DNA from: Malikia spinosa
GTDB taxonomy: Bacteria > Pseudomonadota > Gammaproteobacteria > Burkholderiales > Burkholderiaceae_C
Direction: 5' to 3'
NCBI RefSeq assembly: GCF_002980625.1
Contig: NZ_PVLR01000028.1
Span: 1 to 50,560 of the forward strand
Length of the DNA: 50,560 nt
Shown piece by piece: positions 1 through 9,227 of this stretch. The translations under genes and the position numbers were made by a program. The stretch's first letter is position 1. Each line of letters starts with the position of its first letter. The notes beneath the pieces are model-generated. The model was not told the origin of the DNA and did not search any database. It saw only the letters and a list, made by a program, of their open reading frames with translations.

Positions 1-261
1 ACGGCGGCCACCGTGGCGGGCCTGACGAGTGCGCAGGTGGCGGCATTGACGACGGCGCAGGTGCGGGCGCTGGAGTCGCAGGACTTCGAAGCACTCACGA
101 CAGCGCAGCTGCGTGCATTCACTGTCGCTCAAATCACGGCTATAACCACCGCTCAGGTTGACACCCTATTGACGTCAGACATTGCCGTTTTCACTATGGA
201 GCAGGCAAATGCCTTTAGCGTCGAGGCTTACCGTTCGATGGACTCTGCTCAGATCAGCGCA
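1..261 (+). repeat. 24-bp/octapeptide tandem repeats in the exoprotein gene
   Basis: Ten consecutive octads run from about 22 to 261, for example LTSAQVAA, LTTAQVRA, LTTAQLRA, FTVAQITA and ITTAQVDT. The phase also fits the residues before base 22, so the array continues past the left edge. Copies keep a hydrophobic first position, Thr/Ser at position 2, Gln at position 5, an aliphatic at position 6 and Ala at position 8. The later copies (LLTSDIAV, FTMEQANA, FSVEAYRS) are degenerate, as is common at the end of a repeat array. Confidence 0.85.
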
Positions 262-1080
262 CTGGCTGCCCTGTCCCCGATCATCCTGGACCTCAATGGC
301 GACGGTGTCTCCACGCTGTCGGTCGCTCAGGGCGTGAGCTTCGACCTGGCTGCGACCGGAGCGGTGCGCCAGACCGGCTGGGTGGCGCCGACCGATGGTC
401 TGCTGGTGCGCGATCTGAACCAGGATGGCGTCATCAACGACGGTCGCGAGCTGTTCGGCTCGGCGACCCAGGTCGATGGTCGGGCGGCAGGTGATGGTTT
501 CAACGCGCTGCGGGCGCTTGACAGTGACGCGGACGGCCGCCTGACGGCAGCCGACGCGGCGTTCACCGAACTGGCGATCTGGAAGGATGCCGACCAGGAC
601 GGCATGACCGATGCCGGCGAACTGTCGAGCCTGAGCGATAACGGCGTCGTGGCACTGAACCTGTCGGCACAGTCCTCTACGGCCATGGACAACGGCAACC
701 TGCTGGGGCTGGTGTCGTCGTATGAATCGGCTGACGGCGGCACGCACGACATGGTCGACGTCTGGTTCCGCCAGGGCGACCCGGATGCGCTGCGTAACTC
801 GGTGACTGAGCTGACCCAGTCGCTGGGCAGCTATCTGGAAACGGATGCCGTTGAGTCGGGCGCCACGGCTTCGCTGTCACCGGCAACCCTGGCTAACCAG
901 GCCAGCCCGGCCTTGGCTATGGCGGTTCAGCTGGAGTCCTACTACAGCCTGCAAGCCGCTACGGGTACCAACCCGGTGGCTCAGGGCGCCAGCACGGTCA
1001 ACAGCCTGCTGTCGGGGGGTGTGAACAATCCTTCAGCCACTGCGCTGCTGGCTGCCAGCGATGGCACCAAGGCCAAGTAA
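1..1080 (+). CDS. C-terminal part of a large octapeptide-repeat, calcium-motif protein, probably type I secreted (5' end outside window)
   Basis: The frame is open through the left edge, so only the C-terminal 359 or so residues are seen. The first 87 residues are octads of the form L-T-x-x-Q-[VIL]-x-A. Then comes a block with several Asp/Asn-Gly calcium-type loops: DLNGDGVST (near 288), DLNQDGVIND (near 411), DSDADGRLTAAD (near 520) and DADQDGMTDAGE (near 590). The segments TGWVAPTDGLLVRD and GRELFG are typical of the end of large RTX-type and adhesin-type exoproteins. The last 100 residues are Ser/Thr/Ala-rich without cysteines, fitting an uncleaved C-terminal type I secretion signal. A type I ABC exporter and HlyD-like adaptor lie 6-10 kb downstream. 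The exact function (adhesin, surface layer, sheath or fibre protein) cannot be told from this fragment. Confidence 0.8.
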   Translation, partial: TAATVAGLTSAQVAALTTAQVRALESQDFEALTTAQLRAFTVAQITAITTAQVDTLLTSDIAVFTMEQANAFSVEAYRSMDSAQISALAALSPIILDLNGDGVSTLSVAQGVSFDLAATGAVRQTGWVAPTDGLLVRDLNQDGVINDGRELFGSATQVDGRAAGDGFNALRALDSDADGRLTAADAAFTELAIWKDADQDGMTDAGELSSLSDNGVVALNLSAQSSTAMDNGNLLGLVSSYESADGGTHDMVDVWFRQGDPDALRNSVTELTQSLGSYLETDAVESGATASLSPATLANQASPALAMAVQLESYYSLQAATGTNPVAQGASTVNSLLSGGVNNPSATALLAASDGTKAK

Positions 1081-1124
1081 ATTGGCCCCGGGTCTGCCGC
1101 CAGGCGGACCTGGTTGAAATTCTG

Positions 1125-1165
1125 CTCCAAGCCTGTCGTATGCTCACGGCACGCTTGGAGTTTTT
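1125..1165 (+). terminator. Intrinsic terminator after the exoprotein gene
   Basis: CTCCAAGC (1125-1132) pairs with GCTTGGAG (1153-1160). An inner GTCGT/ACGGC stem lies beyond a 2x2 internal loop, and TTTTT follows at 1161-1165. A weaker 8-bp hairpin (1091-1098 with 1103-1110) lies just before it without a T-tract. This separates transcription of the exoprotein from the sugar genes, or at least reduces read-through. Confidence 0.7.
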
Positions 1166-1198
1166 ATATCCGAGTCCGGTTTTTTTGAAAACTGCCTT

Positions 1199-2989
1199 AT
1201 GCGCGCCAAGCCCCCTGACGTCAGACATTTGTCCCTGCCCGACCTGATGAACCAGGCTGAGCAGTTGTCCCTGCAAGGACAGATGCTGGCAGCGATCGAG
1301 CTGTATCGCGCTTGGCTGGATCAGTGCAAACTGGATCCGATGCGCTTCGTCGCGCTGTTCAACTATGGCACCTTGCTCGGCGCTGCCAAGCAGTCGCAGG
1401 AGGCCGTAACGGCCTACCGTGAAGCTCTACAACTCAAACCGGGTTTGCTGCAAGCGCGCCTCAACCTGGGCCATCAACTGGAGCTCCTGGGGCAGCTCGA
1501 TGAGGCGCTGCTTCAGTGGCAGCAGGTGGTACGCGAACTCGATATCTCGCCCAAGCCCGATATCGCGCTTCAGTTGCATGCGCTCAACAATCTCGTGCGC
1601 GCGCTGGAGTTGGCCAGGCGCTATGACGAGGCCGAAGCCTACATGGTGCGCAGCCTGCAGGTCGAGCCCGACCAGTCGGCGGTGCTGCAGCATTACGTGC
1701 ATATCCGGCAAAAGCAGTGCAAGTGGCCGGTGTATCAGCCGATAGGCGATGTGACGATCAACCGCCAGTTGCTGTCCACCTCGGCGCTGGCGATGCTGGC
1801 GGCCTATGACGACCCGGCGCTGCAATTGCTGGCCGCGCGCCAGTTCGTGCATGAGAAGACGCAGGCGCCGGTGCCGCGCAAGCCGCGCCGCGTGCGCCAA
1901 GCTGGCGAGCGCATCCGCATCGGCTACCTGTCGGGCGACCTCTGCATGCACGCGGTCGGCCTGCTGACAGTCGAACTGTTCGAGCTGCACGACCGCAGCC
2001 GTTTCGAGGTGTTCGGCTTCTGCTGGTCGAATGATGACGGTTCACCGCTGCGCGAGCGCCTCATCAAGGCCTTCGACCACCATGTCCGCATCGGGCACCT
2101 GAGTGACGAACAGGCCGCCCAGGTGATCGAGGCCTGTGGCATCGACATCCTGGTTGATCTGCAGGGACTGACCTCGGGCGCGCGACCCAACATCCTGATG
2201 CAGCGCCCGGCCGGTGCGGTGCAGATCAGCTACCTGGGCCTGCCTGGCACTTCGGCGCTGCCGACGGTCGATTACATCGTGGCTGACGATTTCGTGTTCC
2301 CGCCCGAGCTCGAACCGTTCATGACCGAGAAGCCGCTGCGTCTGCCGCGCTGCTACCAGGTCAGCGACCGCCAACGCGATGTGGGTCCGCCGCTGACGCG
2401 CGCGAGCTGCGGTCTGCCGGAAGACAAGTTCGTCTTTGCCGCGTTCAACAACAACTACAAGATCACACCCGAGGTATTCGCGACCTGGATGCGCATCCTG
2501 ACCCAGGTGCCCGACAGCGTGCTGTGGCTGATGGCCGACAACCGCTGGTCGGAACAGAACCTGCGTGACCAGGCCAAGGTCCAAGGTATCGACCCGGCGC
2601 GACTGATCTTTGCCGGCCGCGCATTCCCGGCCGAATACATGGCGCGGCTGGCCTTGCCGGACCTGTTCCTCGACACCTTGCCTTACAACGCAGGCACCAC
2701 TGCCAACGACATCCTGTGGATGGGCACGCCAATCCTGACTTGCTCGGGGAAGACCTATATCTCGCGCATGTGCGGTAGCCTGTTGACGGCGGTGGGGCTG
2801 CCGGACCTGATCACCTTCAGCCTGGCGGAGTACGAGTGCAAGGCGGTGCAGTTGGGACGGAATCCGAAGCGGATAGCGAGTCACAAGCGGTACCTAGATG
2901 AACATCGCCGAGACAGTGAGTTGTTCGACATGCCGCAGTTGGTGCGCGAGCTGGAACATGCCTTGAGCGATGCCTTGCAGCGTCCATGA
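1199..2989 (+). CDS. SPINDLY/OGT-type (GT41) protein glycosyltransferase with N-terminal TPR region
   Basis: The 596-residue product has a helical TPR-like N-terminal third (residues about 10-170, with repeated A-x-x-x-Y and N-L-G-x-x-L patterns). It is followed by a two-lobed GT41 catalytic region. Seen motifs are the lobe-1 start RIGYLSGDL-x-x-H (near residue 240), [23 protein letters not shown], and the C-terminal signature [10 protein letters not shown] with [11 protein letters not shown] (near residue 490). The family transfers GlcNAc or other sugars from nucleotide donors to Ser/Thr or Asn of proteins in the cytoplasm. Its place between an exoprotein gene and deoxysugar genes suggests it modifies that exoprotein before export, but acceptor and donor are inferred. 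The ATG at 1199 has no clear ribosome-binding site, so the start is uncertain. Confidence 0.85.
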   Translation: MRAKPPDVRHLSLPDLMNQAEQLSLQGQMLAAIELYRAWLDQCKLDPMRFVALFNYGTLLGAAKQSQEAVTAYREALQLKPGLLQARLNLGHQLELLGQLDEALLQWQQVVRELDISPKPDIALQLHALNNLVRALELARRYDEAEAYMVRSLQVEPDQSAVLQHYVHIRQKQCKWPVYQPIGDVTINRQLLSTSALAMLAAYDDPALQLLAARQFVHEKTQAPVPRKPRRVRQAGERIRIGYLSGDLCMHAVGLLTVELFELHDRSRFEVFGFCWSNDDGSPLRERLIKAFDHHVRIGHLSDEQAAQVIEACGIDILVDLQGLTSGARPNILMQRPAGAVQISYLGLPGTSALPTVDYIVADDFVFPPELEPFMTEKPLRLPRCYQVSDRQRDVGPPLTRASCGLPEDKFVFAAFNNNYKITPEVFATWMRILTQVPDSVLWLMADNRWSEQNLRDQAKVQGIDPARLIFAGRAFPAEYMARLALPDLFLDTLPYNAGTTANDILWMGTPILTCSGKTYISRMCGSLLTAVGLPDLITFSLAEYECKAVQLGRNPKRIASHKRYLDEHRRDSELFDMPQLVRELEHALSDALQRP

Positions 2990-3002
2990 AGAAGGAGCGG
3001 AA

Positions 3003-3938
3003 TTGAGCGATTATTTCATCCACCCTCTGGCTGATGTCAGCTCGAAACTGATTGGTGCCGGCAGCAGGGTCTGGCAATATGTCGTGCTGCTGCCGGGGGC
3101 AGCGATAGGCAAGGAATGCAACATCTCCGCCCATTGCCTGATCGAGGGCGATGTGGTCATCGGCGACCGTGTGACCGTCAAGAGCGGTGTGCAGCTCTGG
3201 GATGGGTTGCGTGTCGGCAACGATGTCTTCATCGGACCCAATGCGTCGTTTGCCAACGACAGGTTTCCGCGCAGTCGTCGCAGGCCAGAGAAATGCCTCA
3301 TTACTACCATTCATGATGGCGCTTCGATCGGTGCGGGCGCAGTTATCCTACCCGGTCTGGAGATTGGCCGCAATGCCATGGTAGCTGCCGGGGCCGTGAT
3401 CACCCGTTCCGTACCGCCCAACGCCGTGGTTGAAGGTAATCCAGCCAAAATCGTCGGTTATGTGAATGCGACGCACGGAGAATATGCCAGTGAAGAACTG
3501 GCGAAGACTGTGGTGGGTTCATCCGTAACCCATGTCAAGGGTGTCATGCTGCACCATATGCCCCGTGTGCCTGACATTCGCGGAAGTCTGACGGTGGGCG
3601 AGTTTGATCGAAGCATTCCGTTTGCCGCTAAACGCTATTTCATGGTTTTCGATGTGCCCAGTGCGGAAACGCGCGGCGAACATGCGCACCGTGAATGCCA
3701 TCAATTTCTGATTTGTGTCCGAGGTAGTTGTGCCGTAGTGACCGATGATGGGACTAACCATCAGGAATTTCAGCTCGATAAGCCGGATTTAGGTCTTCAC
3801 CTGTCGCCTATGGTTTGGGGTATTCAATACAAGTATTCTGCAGATGCGGTTTTGCTTGTCTTTGCTTCGCACTATTACGATCGTGCCGACTATATAAGAA
3901 ATTATGTCGAATTTCTTGAGATGGTGAAGTCGAAATGA
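3003..3938 (+). CDS. FdtD/WxcM-type bifunctional sugar N-acyltransferase and dTDP-4-keto-6-deoxyhexose 3,4-ketoisomerase
   Basis: Residues 1-170 form a left-handed beta-helix acyltransferase with hexapeptide repeats ([20 protein letters not shown]) and a terminal [13 protein letters not shown] segment. Residues about 180-311 form a WxcM/FdtA cupin with [11 protein letters not shown], the active-site RGEHAH pair and [11 protein letters not shown]. FdtD enzymes with this order are known to isomerise dTDP-4-keto-6-deoxyglucose and to N-acetylate the later 3-amino sugar, giving dTDP-3-acetamido-3,6-dideoxyhexose. I chose the TTG at 3003 because GAAGGAG sits 5 bases upstream at 2991-2997; an in-frame ATG at 2970 lies inside the GT41 gene and has no such site. 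The 3' end overlaps the next gene by ATGA. The genes for dTDP-glucose synthesis (rmlA/rmlB) are not in the window. Confidence 0.85.
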   Translation: MSDYFIHPLADVSSKLIGAGSRVWQYVVLLPGAAIGKECNISAHCLIEGDVVIGDRVTVKSGVQLWDGLRVGNDVFIGPNASFANDRFPRSRRRPEKCLITTIHDGASIGAGAVILPGLEIGRNAMVAAGAVITRSVPPNAVVEGNPAKIVGYVNATHGEYASEELAKTVVGSSVTHVKGVMLHHMPRVPDIRGSLTVGEFDRSIPFAAKRYFMVFDVPSAETRGEHAHRECHQFLICVRGSCAVVTDDGTNHQEFQLDKPDLGLHLSPMVWGIQYKYSADAVLLVFASHYYDRADYIRNYVEFLEMVKSK

Positions 3939-4504
3939 GTACTATTAAAATTCGCAAAGCTGATTTTATTAAGGGAAAATCGCTTGTGTTGCGTAATGTC
4001 GTTGTTGCTGATGCAGCATTTATACTGTCTTTGCGAACTGATCCGAAGAAGTCTAGGCATCTGTCTCAGGTCTCTGATGATCTAGGGGAGCAGGTGGCTT
4101 GGATCAGTAGTTATGAAAATCGTGACACCGAAGCATACTTCATTATTGAAGATTTTCACGGAGTTCCTCTAGGTACTGTGAGGATGTACGATGCTCGGGG
4201 CGAAAGTTTCTGCTGGGGAAGTTGGATTCTCCTGGAGGGTGTCGTATCTTCTGCGGCTATTGAGTCGGCATTGATGGTCTACGCCTATGCTCTCGAATCA
4301 CTAGGGTTTCGATGCGCTCACTTTCAAGTGAGAAAAGATAATGAGCGTGTTTGGAAGTTTCACGAACGATTTGGTGCTGAGCGCACTGCTGAAAACGAAG
4401 TGGAATACGAGTATAACTTATCGAATATGGCTATTGAAGTGTCCGTTAATCGATATCGGAGATACTTGCCTTATGGTGTCCATGTCGAGGAATTTTTGAA
4501 ATGA
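3935..4504 (+). CDS. GNAT-family N-acetyltransferase in the deoxysugar operon
   Basis: The 189-residue protein has a GNAT-like layout: an N-terminal strand region ([18 protein letters not shown]), a central [20 protein letters not shown] strand pair, and a C-terminal [19 protein letters not shown] segment like the acetyl-CoA-binding end of the fold. Start and stop each overlap a neighbour by 4 bases (ATGA), so it is translated with the FdtD-like and aminotransferase genes. The FdtD-like fusion already carries a 3-N-acyltransferase, so this enzyme may add another acyl group or act on a different sugar. Base composition is clearly more AT-rich than the core genes. The substrate is unknown. Confidence 0.75.
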   Translation: MSTIKIRKADFIKGKSLVLRNVVVADAAFILSLRTDPKKSRHLSQVSDDLGEQVAWISSYENRDTEAYFIIEDFHGVPLGTVRMYDARGESFCWGSWILLEGVVSSAAIESALMVYAYALESLGFRCAHFQVRKDNERVWKFHERFGAERTAENEVEYEYNLSNMAIEVSVNRYRRYLPYGVHVEEFLK

Positions 4505-5610
4505 TTCAATTTCTTGACTTGAAGGCTCCTTACCGGGAACTAAAACAAGAGTTTGACGAGGCCATTGCCCGCGTAGTGAGTTCGGGCTGGTTTATCGGCG
4601 GAGTGGAGGTGGAACAGTTTGAGGAGGCGTATGCAGCATATTGCGGTGCAGCCCAAGCGGTAGGCGTCGCCAATGGTCTGGATGCCTTGAACCTAGCCTT
4701 GCGGGCCATGGAGGTAGGACCGGGCGACGAGGTCATCGTTCCTTCCAACACCTATATCGCCACCTGGCTTGCGGTGAGTCAATGCGGTGCCATCCCGGTG
4801 CCGGTGGAGCCCGATGAGCGTACCTGCAACATCGATCCGGCCTTGATCGAGGCTGCCATTACCCCGCGCACCAAGGTCATCCTGCCCGTGCATCTGTACG
4901 GCCAGTCGGCTGATATGGATCCGATTCTGGCGGTTGCACGCAAGTACGGATTGCTTGTGCTGGAAGATGGTGCCCAGGCCCATGGCGCGCGCTACAAGGG
5001 CCGCAAGCTGGGAGCGCACGGCGATGCCGTCGCGTGGAGCTTTTACCCGGGCAAGAACCTGGGGGCGATGGGGGACGGTGGTGCTGTGACGACCAATGAC
5101 GAGCGGATCGCCGATCGTATCCGGGTGTTGCGCAACTACGGCTCCCGGGTGAAGTATGTCAACGAGGTCCAGGGCTACAACAGCCGTCTCGATCCGATCC
5201 AGGCCGCCATCTTGCGTGTCAAGCTCGCGCATCTGGATGACTGGAACGCCCGACGTGGCGCCATCGCGCGCTTGTACCAGGAAGGCTTGGCTGCGACAGG
5301 CCTGACTTTGCCGCATGTGCCCGAATGGGCCGATCCGGTGTGGCATCTGTATGTAGTCCGGCACCGCGAACGCGACGCCTTGCAGCATCTCCTGGCCCAG
5401 GCAGGCGTGGCTACGATGATCCACTATCCCATCCCTCCGCATCTGCAGTCGGCATATGCCCCCCTAGGGTTCAGCCGGGGTAGTTTCCCGGTTTCTGAAG
5501 CCCTGCACGATCATGTGCTCAGTCTTCCGATGGGGCCGGCCCAGACCGCTGAGGCTACCGGGATCGTGATTGATGCCGTTTACTCAGCCTTCACTGCTAT
5601 GGCTATCTGA
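4501..5610 (+). CDS. DegT/DnrJ/EryC1-family PLP sugar aminotransferase (FdtB/QdtB-like)
   Basis: The 369-residue product has the features of sugar aminotransferases: [12 protein letters not shown] at the start, [19 protein letters not shown], the PLP-phosphate region around [23 protein letters not shown], and the internal-aldimine lysine in [15 protein letters not shown] (about K185). It most likely converts the 3-keto product of the FdtD-like ketoisomerase to the 3-amino sugar with glutamate as donor, completing Fuc3N- or Qui3N-type chemistry. Length is normal for the family. The start overlaps the GNAT gene by ATGA. Whether the sugar is galacto or gluco configured cannot be decided from this gene. 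Confidence 0.88.
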   Translation: MIQFLDLKAPYRELKQEFDEAIARVVSSGWFIGGVEVEQFEEAYAAYCGAAQAVGVANGLDALNLALRAMEVGPGDEVIVPSNTYIATWLAVSQCGAIPVPVEPDERTCNIDPALIEAAITPRTKVILPVHLYGQSADMDPILAVARKYGLLVLEDGAQAHGARYKGRKLGAHGDAVAWSFYPGKNLGAMGDGGAVTTNDERIADRIRVLRNYGSRVKYVNEVQGYNSRLDPIQAAILRVKLAHLDDWNARRGAIARLYQEGLAATGLTLPHVPEWADPVWHLYVVRHRERDALQHLLAQAGVATMIHYPIPPHLQSAYAPLGFSRGSFPVSEALHDHVLSLPMGPAQTAEATGIVIDAVYSAFTAMAI

Positions 5611-5682
5611 TGAATAAGTGTTTCGTTGGTGAATTTTGCAGATGAGCCTCGATGTTTTTTGATGTTTTGAGTGGAATTTATT

Positions 5683-6945
5683 ATGTTTGTTGAATTAAAA
5701 GATACTCAATTATATATTGATGAATTAATAAATAATAAACAATATAATGACGCCTTAGCAAATATCGTTATTGGAGTGCATAATAGCTTTAATAGTGAAG
5801 AATTCAGGCATAAACATCTTTACTATCAAAAATTTGATAGTCAGATGATGGAGATGTCTAAAATTTTTCAGTCTTCTTGCCAGCGGAGTGCTCAAGCTAA
5901 TGTTTTGATTGTTGTGACTGAACTCTACCAAGTGGGAGGGCATTCCCGAGTTGTTGAGGATATAGTCGATGAAGTAGAGTCCGCGATTATTGTTCTTACT
6001 GATTTGTTTTGGTCTTATAAAAAAAATTTGAATCATTTAAATTGGATTTTAGATAGATTTAAAAACCATACAGTGATTGTTTTGCAGCAAACAACATTGT
6101 TGCTCAAGTGTCAAGAGTTGTTTAATTTGGTGAATCGACTCAAGCCAGGTAATATTATATATATGCAACACCATCAAGATCCTATACCATTTGTGGGGAC
6201 GCTTGGTTATTCAGCTTCTCGGAAGACGTTAATTCATCATTGTGATCATACGCCGAGCTTGGGAAACACGCTTGATGGGGTGGCTCATGTGGATTTCACA
6301 GATGAGTTAGCTCATATTTGTTCGGAAAAATTGCAGCGTGAGGCTTTGGTTTTTCCGCTTTATGTCTCAGATTCGGGTTTGAAAATTTTCCCTGAATTTG
6401 ATCAAATTAATTTTTCTGTGGTTACGTCTGGGACTGGTGTTAAGTTTGCGCGATACGGTGATTTATCTTTGGCGTCTATTGCTTTGAGGGTTTTGAATTT
6501 TATAGAAGGTAATTTTTTTCATATTGGCCCTATTGACCCGCAGTGGTTGAGTGATATAAGATGCTATCTGGCTGAAAATAATGTCAATCCAGATAGATTT
6601 TTTTCATTGGGGGCTGTCGAGTCACTGTGGAGTACGATACTAAACCTTGATGCACATTTTTATATTGGATCGGCTCCGGTGGGGGGTATTCGGGCTGCTG
6701 TAGAGGCTCAAGGCTGCGGTTATCCGGTTTTATACTTTAAAGATGAAGCAAATCCGGAAATTATGAGGGTTGATTCAATGTATGCAAGCGAAGAGTTGGG
6801 GTGGGCTACTGTAGATGAATTAATTGAAGTAATTTCTGATGCAAGACATCATCATCGTGATTTGAGTGTCAGGTCAAGAAAATTTTACCAATCAAAATTC
6901 TCTATCGGTAAATTCAGGGAGGCGCTTAATTGTATTATTCGGTAA
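5683..6945 (+). CDS. AT-rich GT-B-type glycosyltransferase-like protein
   Basis: The product is 420 residues from the ATG at 5683, which has a purine stretch (GAGTGGA) 7 bases upstream; an in-frame GTG at 5671 is possible. The first 75 residues are helical and unassigned. A Rossmann-like start ANVLIVVTELYQVGGHSRVV resembles the nucleotide-sugar glycosyltransferase pattern GGHxRVV. Near the C-terminus, AAVEAQGCGYPVLYF looks like the E-x7-E-type donor site region of GT4-like enzymes. It probably transfers a sugar, perhaps the amino-deoxyhexose made by the three genes upstream. The gene is far more AT-rich than its surroundings, with frequent ATT, AAT and TTT codons, a sign of recent acquisition. 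Donor and acceptor are not known. Confidence 0.65.
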   Translation: MFVELKDTQLYIDELINNKQYNDALANIVIGVHNSFNSEEFRHKHLYYQKFDSQMMEMSKIFQSSCQRSAQANVLIVVTELYQVGGHSRVVEDIVDEVESAIIVLTDLFWSYKKNLNHLNWILDRFKNHTVIVLQQTTLLLKCQELFNLVNRLKPGNIIYMQHHQDPIPFVGTLGYSASRKTLIHHCDHTPSLGNTLDGVAHVDFTDELAHICSEKLQREALVFPLYVSDSGLKIFPEFDQINFSVVTSGTGVKFARYGDLSLASIALRVLNFIEGNFFHIGPIDPQWLSDIRCYLAENNVNPDRFFSLGAVESLWSTILNLDAHFYIGSAPVGGIRAAVEAQGCGYPVLYFKDEANPEIMRVDSMYASEELGWATVDELIEVISDARHHHRDLSVRSRKFYQSKFSIGKFREALNCIIR

Positions 6946-6968
6946 CCATCTTCAATGGTTGTGGACCG

Positions 6969-6996
6969 ATATTTTCTTTATTCTAGAAAATATTTT
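6969..6996. terminator. AT-rich inverted repeat between convergent genes
   Basis: ATATTTTCT (6969-6977) and AGAAAATAT (6985-6993) form a 9-bp stem with a 7-base loop, followed by TTT. A smaller hairpin AACCAT/ATGGTT (6944-6960) overlaps the end of the glycosyltransferase gene. Placed between convergent genes, it could end transcription from either side. Confidence 0.4.
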
Positions 6997-7005
6997 GACA
7001 AAAGT

Positions 7006-7827
7006 CTATTTGAATGATGTAAATCGATTTCTGATATCGATGAGGGCTGTTAGATATTCTGGGAAACTTTGTTCGCGCAGTGCAATTTTCAATGCGTCGC
7101 TGATATAGGCATCTATCGGGTGTTCCCGTAATCTGCTCATCGACCAACCCATCGTGAATGGATTCGCTGCCTTTGTGCGCCACTGGGGTTTTATGGTTAG
7201 CAGAAGCGAGGCGGCGCGCTCCATCAGGAAGACCTTGCGTTGTGCTGCTCCGGGGTAGGTCGTGGTCTGGGTCAGCGCATGCTTGAGCGGGTTGTCAGGT
7301 CCTTCGCAGGTGGCGAATAGCAACTCATTGATGGCTAGCCATTCGCGCCAGAAGGCTGGTCGCGCCACGAAGTAGTTGGAGAATACTATTTGCCGGCTGT
7401 CCATGATCAGAGAGCGTAAATCGAGTTGAAGACCGATTTGCTTGAGCAGCGTCTCGTAACTCTCGATCAAGCCCGGATCGAAAACTTCTCCCTGCTCGAA
7501 CACGTTGAGGAAGAAGGCTCCCATGTCCGGCTGGGGCGAGAACAGGTAGACATCTGTTGCATCGGCATGTGAGCGAATGAAGTCAGTCACCTGCTGGTAG
7601 GCGAGCTGGGTCTTGTTGCCGAACTTAGTTGAGAAGAAGCCGTAGAAGGTGCTCTCGTTCAGCGTCTGGCTTTGCAGGAATCGGCGTATCGGCCAATACT
7701 CATACCAGTCAGACCTCTCGTTCCCCAGGTTGTCGAGCACGAGGTAGCCCGGTTCGATTTCATTGAGGGTCTGTTTCGAGTAGGCGATCTGGTAGAGCTG
7801 GATGGGTGGGAAGTCTGAGGCGGTCAT
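7006..7827 (-). CDS. Conserved-looking protein of unknown function, last gene of the type I secretion operon
   Basis: The 273-residue product (ATG at 7827) has no motif I can assign to a family. It is soluble-looking, rich in aromatic residues (SDWYEYWPIRRFL, FYGFFSTKFG, SNYFVARPAFWREWL), with no signal peptide and no membrane segment. The NYFVARPAFW segment recalls acceptor-side regions of some glycan-synthesis proteins, but this is a weak impression. An in-frame GTG at 7872 would overlap the stop of the HlyD-like gene by GTGA, suggesting translational coupling; it would add 15 residues. Its place behind the exporter genes and opposite glycosyltransferase genes suggests a role in modifying or handling the exported protein. 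Confidence 0.7.
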   Translation of the reverse strand: MTASDFPPIQLYQIAYSKQTLNEIEPGYLVLDNLGNERSDWYEYWPIRRFLQSQTLNESTFYGFFSTKFGNKTQLAYQQVTDFIRSHADATDVYLFSPQPDMGAFFLNVFEQGEVFDPGLIESYETLLKQIGLQLDLRSLIMDSRQIVFSNYFVARPAFWREWLAINELLFATCEGPDNPLKHALTQTTTYPGAAQRKVFLMERAASLLLTIKPQWRTKAANPFTMGWSMSRLREHPIDAYISDALKIALREQSFPEYLTALIDIRNRFTSFK

Positions 7828-7868
7828 GTTCGTGACAAGGTCTGTAAAGCTCGCTGGCAGTGACTGAC

Positions 7869-9227
7869 TCACGGCTCCCTCGCCGCCTCGCTCAGCCCCC
7901 GCATGATCGGGTACATCACATAGGACATGACCGTGCGCTTGCCGACCACGATCTCGGCGCTCAGCGTCATGCCGGGGATCAGCGGGGCGTTGCGCGGCAG
8001 GTTGCGCAGTTCGTTCTGCTCCAGCCTGGCGCGGCCCAGGTAGTAGGGGGTGCCTGACTTGCCGGCCTGCTGGGTGAAGGCGTCGCGCCCGAGCTTTTCC
8101 AGCTTGCCCTTGATCAGGCCATGTTTCTGGAACGGGAAGGCGTCGATCTTGAGGCGCACCGGGTCGTCGAGCTTGACGTAGCCGACATCCTGGGCCTCGA
8201 TCTGGACCTCGGCTTCCAGGGTTTCGCCCAGCGGTACCAGCGTGACCAGCGGTTCGGCTTCGCGGATGATGGAGCCGGTCGAGCGTGCCGCGATCTCGAG
8301 CACCACGGCATCGCTCGGGGCAATCAGTTCGATCAGGCGGCTGCGGCGCTCGGCCTTCTTGACCTGTTCGGCCACGCTGTCGCGCTCGCGCCGCACGGCC
8401 ACCAGTTCCTCGGTTGATTTCTGGCGCCACTCGCGGCTGAAGCTGGCTTTCTCGGCCTCGGCCTCGGCCAGCTGGCGCTTGAGTTCGACGCTGCGATTGC
8501 GCGCGTTGATCAGTTCGCGCTCGACCTCCTGGCGCCGCTCGCGGCTTTCGAGCAGCTTCATGTTTGACTGGAACTGCTGCTGCGTCAGCTTCTCGTTCAT
8601 GCGCTCGATGTCGAGCAGCGACTTGACGCGTCCCTCCAGGCTCTGGATGTCCTGGCTGTTGGTCACGATGGCAGCCTTGTTGCGCCCGATGCTTTCATCG
8701 AGGCGCAGCAGCCTGGCCTGGTAGCTGGCGCGGCGTTCGCCTTGCAGTTGCGCCTGCAGCTGCTCGTCCCGGTTCCGGCCTTGCGACGTGGTGGTCTTGC
8801 CGGCCAGTTCCTGCTCGACGCGTTGCACCTCGGCGTCCAGGCTTTTCAGCCGGTCCTGGGCCTGGGTCAGGTCGGCGGTGATGAAGGTCGGGTCGAGCAC
8901 GGCCAGTACCTGGCCTTTCCTGACGATCTGGCCGGCCTGGACCTTGAGCTCGCTGATCTGCGCGGTTTCGAGCGGCTGCAGCACGATGTTGGGCTGGGCC
9001 GTGACCAGCTTGCCGCGCGCGGTCACGACCTGGTCGACCTCGAACCAGCTGGCCCAGACCAGGGTGGCGACGACCAGCCCGACCAGCAGGTAGAGGGTGG
9101 CCGACAGGCCGCCCGGCAGCGGCTTGCGTTCGAGCGCGTCCGCATCGGGCAGAAACTCGGTGCGCCAGCTGCTGGTCTTGCCACGCGACTCGACGGGTTT
9201 CACAGATGGCTGGTTTGCTGGTTCCAT
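7869..9227 (-). CDS. HlyD/LapC-type membrane fusion protein of a type I secretion system
   Basis: The 452-residue protein has a short cytoplasmic N-terminus, one membrane segment (about residues 43-62, LYLLVGLVVATLVWASWF), and a lipoyl-like half (VVTARGKLV, ISELKVQAGQIVRKGQVLAVLDP). A long coiled-coil follows (about 110-290, rich in Glu, Arg, Gln and Leu). The C-terminal beta domain (EAEVQIEAQDVGYVKLDDPVRLKIDAFP) is typical of the family. It bridges the inner-membrane ABC exporter to an outer-membrane TolC-like channel. The start overlaps the ABC gene by 28 bases, so the two are surely co-translated. No TolC-like outer-membrane gene is in the window. Confidence 0.92.
   Translation of the reverse strand: MEPANQPSVKPVESRGKTSSWRTEFLPDADALERKPLPGGLSATLYLLVGLVVATLVWASWFEVDQVVTARGKLVTAQPNIVLQPLETAQISELKVQAGQIVRKGQVLAVLDPTFITADLTQAQDRLKSLDAEVQRVEQELAGKTTTSQGRNRDEQLQAQLQGERRASYQARLLRLDESIGRNKAAIVTNSQDIQSLEGRVKSLLDIERMNEKLTQQQFQSNMKLLESRERRQEVERELINARNRSVELKRQLAEAEAEKASFSREWRQKSTEELVAVRRERDSVAEQVKKAERRSRLIELIAPSDAVVLEIAARSTGSIIREAEPLVTLVPLGETLEAEVQIEAQDVGYVKLDDPVRLKIDAFPFQKHGLIKGKLEKLGRDAFTQQAGKSGTPYYLGRARLEQNELRNLPRNAPLIPGMTLSAEIVVGKRTVMSYVMYPIMRGLSEAAREP

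Noticed and set aside
1-261. CRISPR-like or non-coding tandem DNA repeat
   Set aside because: The 24-bp period is a protein-coding octad in an open frame, copies vary at third bases, and there are no spacers.
6946-7005. Insertion-sequence end or attachment site near the AT-rich island border
   Set aside because: The inverted repeats fit terminators between convergent genes; no transposase, integrase or direct repeat was found.
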